In this document: in pieces, positions 38,988 to 42,990 of the stretch
Position numbering within the stretch: position 1 is the stretch's first letter
How the letters are laid out: each line of letters opens with the position of its first letter
NCBI GenBank assembly: GCA_045536305.1
Contig: JAZSNH010000049.1
Location: 1-42,990 of the forward strand
Reading direction: 5' to 3'
Source: JAISGQ01 sp045536305
Lineage (GTDB): Bacteria > Bacillota > Clostridia > Oscillospirales > Acutalibacteraceae
DNA length: 42,990 bases
The notes under the pieces: generated by a model
Told to the model about the DNA's origin: nothing
Seen by the model: the letters and a program-made list of their open reading frames with translations, nothing else
Database searches by the model: none
Program-made: the position numbers and the translations under genes

Positions 38988-39431
38988 TTATTCTGCAACG
39001 ACCACGCCGTCTTCCTTTACTGTGATCTTCATTCCTGTTTTTACATAATCAAGAAACTCGTCGCCGAGACAGTCTATTACAGGCATGCTTACATCGTCCA
39101 CCCATACATCTGCAAGGATCGCGCCTGCCGCTGCAAGGGAATCGATATGATTTGCAAAAAGCATGCACGCAGGCTGACGGTGCATTGCATTTGCACAGTA
39201 AAGAACCAATCCGCCTGTTGTCGAGCCGATGGTCTGAGGCAAGCAAAGTGCTTTGCCTGCAAGGGGCAGACCGTTGATGTCAGGATTGTTCTGGTCGCCA
39301 CATTTTGCCTCTTTATCGCCAAACTGAAGCGCCATCTGAAGGGATGCAAGGGTGTTGAAGCCCTGCTTTGTGACTACTGCCTCTGCAGTGACTGTTCCGG
39401 GAGTAACTACTCTTCCTTTAAATTCTCTCAT
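38988..39431 (-). CDS. Aconitase X swivel (small, DUF126) subunit
   Basis: A 147-residue subunit of a heterodimeric aconitase X (AcnX) dehydratase. It forms the swivelling domain that closes over the active site. The family pattern is seen in FKGRVVTPGTVTAEAVVTKQGFNTLAS, DINGLPLAGKALCLPQTIGSTTGGLVLYCA and DDVSMPVIDCLGDEFLDYVKTG. It follows the large subunit with one base between and has its own GGGGGGA site. Known AcnX enzymes dehydrate cis-3-hydroxy-L-proline in bacteria and phosphomevalonate in archaea; the substrate here is not determined. Confidence 0.88.
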   Translation of the reverse strand: MREFKGRVVTPGTVTAEAVVTKQGFNTLASLQMALQFGDKEAKCGDQNNPDINGLPLAGKALCLPQTIGSTTGGLVLYCANAMHRQPACMLFANHIDSLAAAGAILADVWVDDVSMPVIDCLGDEFLDYVKTGMKITVKEDGVVVAE

Positions 39432-39432
39432 C

Positions 39433-40707
39433 TTACTTTCCCCCCTTTGTTATTGCGAGAAGTATCTCGTCATCGGTGTAATAACGGGCAGTTGTATAGG
39501 TGCGGAGCTTATTGGATGAGGTTATTACCGGCATTGTTTTGCAGAGAGGATTGTTCATATACATAAGAGGACAGATATATGAAGTGATAACACCGGTCTT
39601 TTTAAGTCTTTCTGCGTATTCTGTCTTATTAAATTCCTCAAGCACTCCGGGTGCGGCAGTGAATACTGTAGGTATAACTACCTTCTTTTTCTTGGCCGCT
39701 TTCAGTCCTGCTTCTACTTTTTCCGTCCAGTCCTTAAGCTGTCTGAGAGACATGTGAGGACAACCCATAAAGCAAAGCTTTGGCTTTGCGTCTGCTTTTT
39801 TCCATATTACAGGATATTCAGACTTTACTCTTTCGAGCTCTGCGTCGTCGATGATATATTCCTTTGCGCCCTCGGCGATAAGCTCTCTTCCCTGCTCGAC
39901 TGCTTCGGGAGTGAGGTTTTCGATGTGGTAAAGGCCAACTGCACCGTTTGATGCGGTTGCTGCACCGAAATCCTTGAGATATGTGCAGGCTTCGTCATCA
40001 AGCTCGGTGCCTATCCATTTATCAAGTCCTATGATATAAGGCACATCCTCCATTACCTTCATGCCTATGGCTGAGCCTAAAAGCTGAGCCTCGGGCTTTT
40101 TGGAGGTCTCTATTTTTACTGTCCATGTCGCACGTCTGCCCTCATCGGTGAGAAGACCGAAATAAGGCACATAGCCAACGATAGAGCCCATTATGTCGAT
40201 TATACCCGAATTACGGTTGCAGCGAGCACCCAATACGGAGTTTGCGTAAACAACAGCAGAGGATTCCGCCCAGCTTAAAACATCGCCCTTTTTAGGCTTG
40301 TTTCCCACTTCGTCCATATAACACGCACAGGTAAAGGCATCTTTATCCATCAGGCCCAGCTTGTTGAGCTGCCCCTCATAGAAACCCTGTTTTTTGTACA
40401 TAAAGTTCTTGAAAACAAAGTTCTGCAAAAAGCTTGCAGGCACATTTTTGTCAAGAGGTCTGGGGTCTACGGAGAATTTCTGCTCCGATACGACACCTGC
40501 GTCAAGCAGCTGCTGCATAAGGTCATAAACAGGTGACATGACCTTAAGTCCGAAGGAAGTTACCAGATGATTGTATTCGGAGGTTATGGGCACCAGTTTT
40601 TCTGCCTCCCAGGCATCGCCGTACATAACCAGAGTCTTCATGACCTTTGCAAGGGTTTCGCCCTTTGCGCCGTCAAGTATCTGCTGTTGCTCGGGAGTTA
40701 GTATCAT
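39433..40707 (-). CDS. Aconitase X catalytic (large, DUF521) subunit
   Basis: A 424-residue catalytic subunit, a member of the aconitase superfamily with an iron-sulfur cluster. The segment SAVVYANSVLGARCNRNSG is the family hallmark and carries one candidate cluster Cys; others lie in CFMGCPHMSL and YICPLMYMNNPLC near the C-terminus. The protein would abstract and eliminate water from a hydroxy acid. It is 15 bases downstream of an enoate-reductase-like gene and 1 base upstream of its small subunit, so the three form an operon. GGAGG lies 9 bases before the ATG. Confidence 0.9.
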   Translation of the reverse strand: MILTPEQQQILDGAKGETLAKVMKTLVMYGDAWEAEKLVPITSEYNHLVTSFGLKVMSPVYDLMQQLLDAGVVSEQKFSVDPRPLDKNVPASFLQNFVFKNFMYKKQGFYEGQLNKLGLMDKDAFTCACYMDEVGNKPKKGDVLSWAESSAVVYANSVLGARCNRNSGIIDIMGSIVGYVPYFGLLTDEGRRATWTVKIETSKKPEAQLLGSAIGMKVMEDVPYIIGLDKWIGTELDDEACTYLKDFGAATASNGAVGLYHIENLTPEAVEQGRELIAEGAKEYIIDDAELERVKSEYPVIWKKADAKPKLCFMGCPHMSLRQLKDWTEKVEAGLKAAKKKKVVIPTVFTAAPGVLEEFNKTEYAERLKKTGVITSYICPLMYMNNPLCKTMPVITSSNKLRTYTTARYYTDDEILLAITKGGK

Positions 40708-40722
40708 TTGTTATTCCTCCTT

Positions 40723-42783
40723 TTAGATCTTCATTGCGGCATCCCATGCCTGCCAGATAACTGTTCTTAAGCTGCCGACTGCGGCGGCGTCGCCTATAAC
40801 ATGAATCTTTCCGCTCTTCTTTGCAAGAGGTGCAGGCTTATAGCCGACAGAAAGGATAACACTGTCTGCGGGGATATCAATAAGCTTGCCGTCCTTGTCC
40901 TTTGCAGTGACACTGCCGTCCTTGATTTCCGCTACGCCTGTCTCAAGGTATACCGGCACCTTGTTTGCGGCAAAGAAATCTCTGAGGAACGAGGTGTTTG
41001 CAAGACAGATCTTATCAGACACGATAAGGTCATTTTTCATTTCGATGATAGTCGGCTTCTTGCCCTGCAGATAAAGGTCATAGGCTATTTCACAGCCTGT
41101 GAGTCCTCCGCCGACGATAACAACATTCTCGCCTGCCTCTTTATTGCCGAGCAGGTAATCGATAGCCTCTATAGCTTTGTCTGCTCCCTTTACGGGAATA
41201 CGGTTCGGAACTGCGCCTGTTGCGATAATGACCTCATCGGCATCAAGCGACTTTATCTTTTTTACCTCGGTATTCAGGTGGATATCGATACCATATCTGA
41301 GTATCTCGCGGTTATACCATGCGATAAGCTCCTTATCCTTTTCCTTGAAGGAGGGTGCTGCCGCTGCGATAAACACACCGCCCAGCTTATCGGTCTTTTC
41401 GTAAAGGCTTACCTTATGTCCGCGCTTTGCACAGACTATAGCTGCCTCCATGCCGCCTATACCGCCGCCGATAACAGCGACCTTCTTCTGCTTCTTTGCC
41501 TTTTCGATCTTGTATTTATCCGACTGCATTACTCTCGGGTCGAGCGCACAGCGGGCTATGTGGCTTGCATCGTAGATCGACTGCGCGTTTGCAACGCCCT
41601 TGTAATGTGCCATATTAAAGCATGCATTATGACAGCAGATACACGGACGGATATCCTCAAGTCTGTCTTCAAGAAGCTTTGTTACCCATTCCTCGTCAGC
41701 TAAGAACTGGCGAGCTACGCCCATTGCATCTATTTTGCCCTCTGCGATTGCCTGAGCGCCTGCGTCAGGCTCCATACGGCCTGCACACACAACAGGAATA
41801 TCGACAAATTTCTTGATGTGCGATACGTCCTCAAGGTTGCAGTTCTGAGGCATATACATAGGCGGATGTGCCCAATACCATGAATCATAGGTTCCGTTAT
41901 CCGCGTTGAGCATATCATAGCCTGCATCCTGAAGATATTTTGCAGCCTTTTCGCTCTCCTCCATGTCTCTGCCTATTTCGGTAAATTCTTCACCGGGCAC
42001 AGCACCTACGCAGAAATCCTTTACATAGGATCTTACGGAATAACGCAGCGATACGGGATAATCCTCTCCGCAGGAAGCCTTTATGGCTTTTACGATATCG
42101 GTCGCAAAGCGGTAGCGGTTCTCAAAGGAGCCGCCGTAATTGTCGGTACGCTTATTTGTGTACTCCAAGGTGAACTGATCGAGAAGGTAGCCCTCGTGAA
42201 CTGCGTGTACCTCTACGCCGTCTACGCCTGCCTCCTTGCACATTGCCGCGGTCTTTGCAAAGGCTTCGACTATCTTCTTTATTTCTCTTACTGTCATCGC
42301 ACGGCACTTTACCTTATCCGACCAGCGTGAGGGCAGCTCGGAAGGGCTCATTGACTGAGCACGTACATTTATTATGGGCTTTAATATGTCGCGCAGAATC
42401 GGCGCATTGTGGATCATTACAAGAGGTGTGGGGATCGCCCATGAACGTCCCATACCTGCTGTTATCTGAACAAAAAGCTTCGCGCCTGTTTTATGTATCT
42501 CTTCCATAAACTCTTTCAGCTCTTTGAACATCTTCTTGTTCTGATAGAGCCACTGGTTCATGAAGGTGCTTCGGATAGGTGCGATGCCGGGGATGATAAG
42601 ACCTACATTGTTCTTTGCTTTTTCAATGAAGAACTTTGCAGCCTCTTTGTCAAAGTGGTTGCCTGTATGCTCCATCCAGCCGAACAGTGACGTTCCGCCC
42701 ATAGGACAGAGGACAATGTGGTTCTTTATCTCCACATTGCCTATTTTCCACGGCGTAAAGAGGGCATCGTACTTTTTGTCCAT
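40723..42783 (-). CDS. Old-yellow-enzyme/2-enoate-reductase-like flavoprotein
   Basis: A 686-residue redox enzyme with three parts. An FMN-binding TIM barrel (about 1-370) holds VHAVHEGYLLDQF and NKRTDNYGGSFENRYRF. A 4Fe-4S motif CICCHNACF with a fourth Cys in IARCALDPRV follows (about 385-430). Two Rossmann domains bind FAD (VAVIGGGIGGMEAA) and NAD(P)H (NVVIVGGGLTGCEIA). The layout and length match 2-enoate reductase, 2,4-dienoyl-CoA reductase and BaiCD/BaiH-type enzymes, which reduce activated C=C bonds. As first gene of an operon with AcnX, it may reduce the unsaturated acid that AcnX makes; this is inference. GAAGGGA lies 8 bases before the ATG. Confidence 0.9.
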   Translation of the reverse strand: MDKKYDALFTPWKIGNVEIKNHIVLCPMGGTSLFGWMEHTGNHFDKEAAKFFIEKAKNNVGLIIPGIAPIRSTFMNQWLYQNKKMFKELKEFMEEIHKTGAKLFVQITAGMGRSWAIPTPLVMIHNAPILRDILKPIINVRAQSMSPSELPSRWSDKVKCRAMTVREIKKIVEAFAKTAAMCKEAGVDGVEVHAVHEGYLLDQFTLEYTNKRTDNYGGSFENRYRFATDIVKAIKASCGEDYPVSLRYSVRSYVKDFCVGAVPGEEFTEIGRDMEESEKAAKYLQDAGYDMLNADNGTYDSWYWAHPPMYMPQNCNLEDVSHIKKFVDIPVVCAGRMEPDAGAQAIAEGKIDAMGVARQFLADEEWVTKLLEDRLEDIRPCICCHNACFNMAHYKGVANAQSIYDASHIARCALDPRVMQSDKYKIEKAKKQKKVAVIGGGIGGMEAAIVCAKRGHKVSLYEKTDKLGGVFIAAAAPSFKEKDKELIAWYNREILRYGIDIHLNTEVKKIKSLDADEVIIATGAVPNRIPVKGADKAIEAIDYLLGNKEAGENVVIVGGGLTGCEIAYDLYLQGKKPTIIEMKNDLIVSDKICLANTSFLRDFFAANKVPVYLETGVAEIKDGSVTAKDKDGKLIDIPADSVILSVGYKPAPLAKKSGKIHVIGDAAAVGSLRTVIWQAWDAAMKI

Positions 42784-42798
42784 AACTGTTTTCCCTTC

Positions 42799-42812
42799 TC
42801 ACACGGTTGTGA
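42799..42812. promoter_or_regulatory. Inverted repeat in the leader of the AcnX operon
   Basis: TCACA (42799-42803) and TGTGA (42808-42812) with CGGT between, extendable by two more pairs with one mismatch. It lies between the promoter and the ribosome site of the flavoprotein gene and could be an operator or a short hairpin. Confidence 0.4.
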
Positions 42813-42835
42813 AAAAATAATAATCCAATATCTAC

Positions 42836-42864
42836 ATGATATACCCGAAGCCCCGTAAAAGCAA
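42836..42864 (-). promoter_or_regulatory. Possible promoter of the AcnX operon
   Basis: TTGCTT (42864-42859) and TATCAT (42841-42836) on the minus strand with 17 bases between. A weak match to consensus, but the best in the region. Confidence 0.5.
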
Positions 42865-42912
42865 CAAATTCTGTGCAGTTTGACGACAATTGCCGCGCTT
42901 TTGCCACGCAAA

Positions 42913-42938
42913 AAGGCAGCGCCCTGCGGCACTGCCTT
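42913..42938 (-). terminator. Terminator of the gene entering from the right edge
   Basis: An 11-bp stem with one G-U pair (42913-42923 with 42928-42938) and 4-base loop, then TTTTTGCG on the minus strand, 12 bases past a TAA stop at 42951-42953. Confidence 0.78.
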
Positions 42939-42950
42939 ATTTGCGGTTTT

Positions 42951-42990
42951 TTACTCCTGCTTGGGCGCCCTGTGCTTTGGCAGCGGCAGG
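42951..42990 (-). CDS. Partial CDS: 3' end of a minus-strand gene running off the window
   Basis: On the minus strand an open frame enters at 42990 and ends at TAA (42951-42953); the last residues would be LPLPKHRAPKQE. A terminator hairpin 12 bases later supports a real gene end. Too short to identify. Confidence 0.45.
   Translation of the reverse strand, partial: LPLPKHRAPKQE

Noticed and set aside
40801..41703. 300-codon open frame antisense to the enoate-reductase-like gene
   Set aside because: The minus-strand gene has clear FMN, 4Fe-4S, FAD and NAD motifs; the antisense frame has none and no ribosome site.

Overview
The window reads as a chromosomal segment of a low-to-mid GC Gram-positive anaerobe of the Clostridia, most likely a Ruminococcus/Oscillospiraceae-type gut bacterium. 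This rests on the ylxM-ffh-rpsP-khpA-rimM-trmD gene order, an HPr with both His15 and Ser46, a class B sortase, many lipobox proteins, Thr-rich low-complexity tails on wall enzymes, and strong AGGAGG ribosome sites. The species assignment is inference. No tRNA, rRNA, CRISPR array, prophage or complete insertion sequence was seen.

Layout. Positions 1-180 hold two strong inverted repeats, possibly a mobile-element scar, and a terminator. Positions 189-3606 (minus strand) carry a small DUF4190-type membrane protein and the rpsO-pnp pair. Positions 3818-8297 (plus) carry pepT, two L,D-transpeptidases, a PlsC-type acyltransferase and an acyl carrier protein. Positions 8298-9716 hold two more DUF4190-like membrane proteins, one with a long V/A-E-E-A repeat. 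Positions 9729-11404 encode two overlapping RimK-like ATP-grasp ligases of unknown substrate. Positions 11421-15511 are the SRP, ribosome and tRNA-modification operon, followed by ptsH.

Positions 16222-22036 (minus) carry an NTF2-like protein, an M18 aminopeptidase, a beta-helix protein, and a three-gene operon of lipoprotein, phosphodiester glycosidase and divergent Lgt homologue. Positions 22189-23710 encode a membrane-anchored LRR protein. Positions 23730-27520 (minus) hold two half-size TauE/SafE permeases and two paralogous triple-repeat lipoproteins. An EF-G-like GTPase follows at 27743-29797.

Positions 30221-38889 (plus) form a cell-surface region: a binding-protein-fold lipoprotein, a beta-lactamase-fold lipoprotein, a class B sortase with a lipobox-like N-terminus, a small membrane protein, and a 1477-residue LRR surface protein ending in SPETG, a membrane helix and a basic tail. 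Sortase and candidate substrate lie 0.75 kb apart. Positions 38953-42783 (minus) form an operon of an old-yellow-enzyme/2-enoate-reductase-like flavoprotein and the two subunits of an aconitase X dehydratase. The last 40 bases are probably the 3' end of another minus-strand gene.

The least explained parts, and the most likely to hide something new, are the sortase/LRR surface cluster, the tandem ATP-grasp pair, the glycosidase/Lgt-like operon and the AcnX-enoate reductase operon. All functional calls come from motif recognition by eye; no database search was possible.
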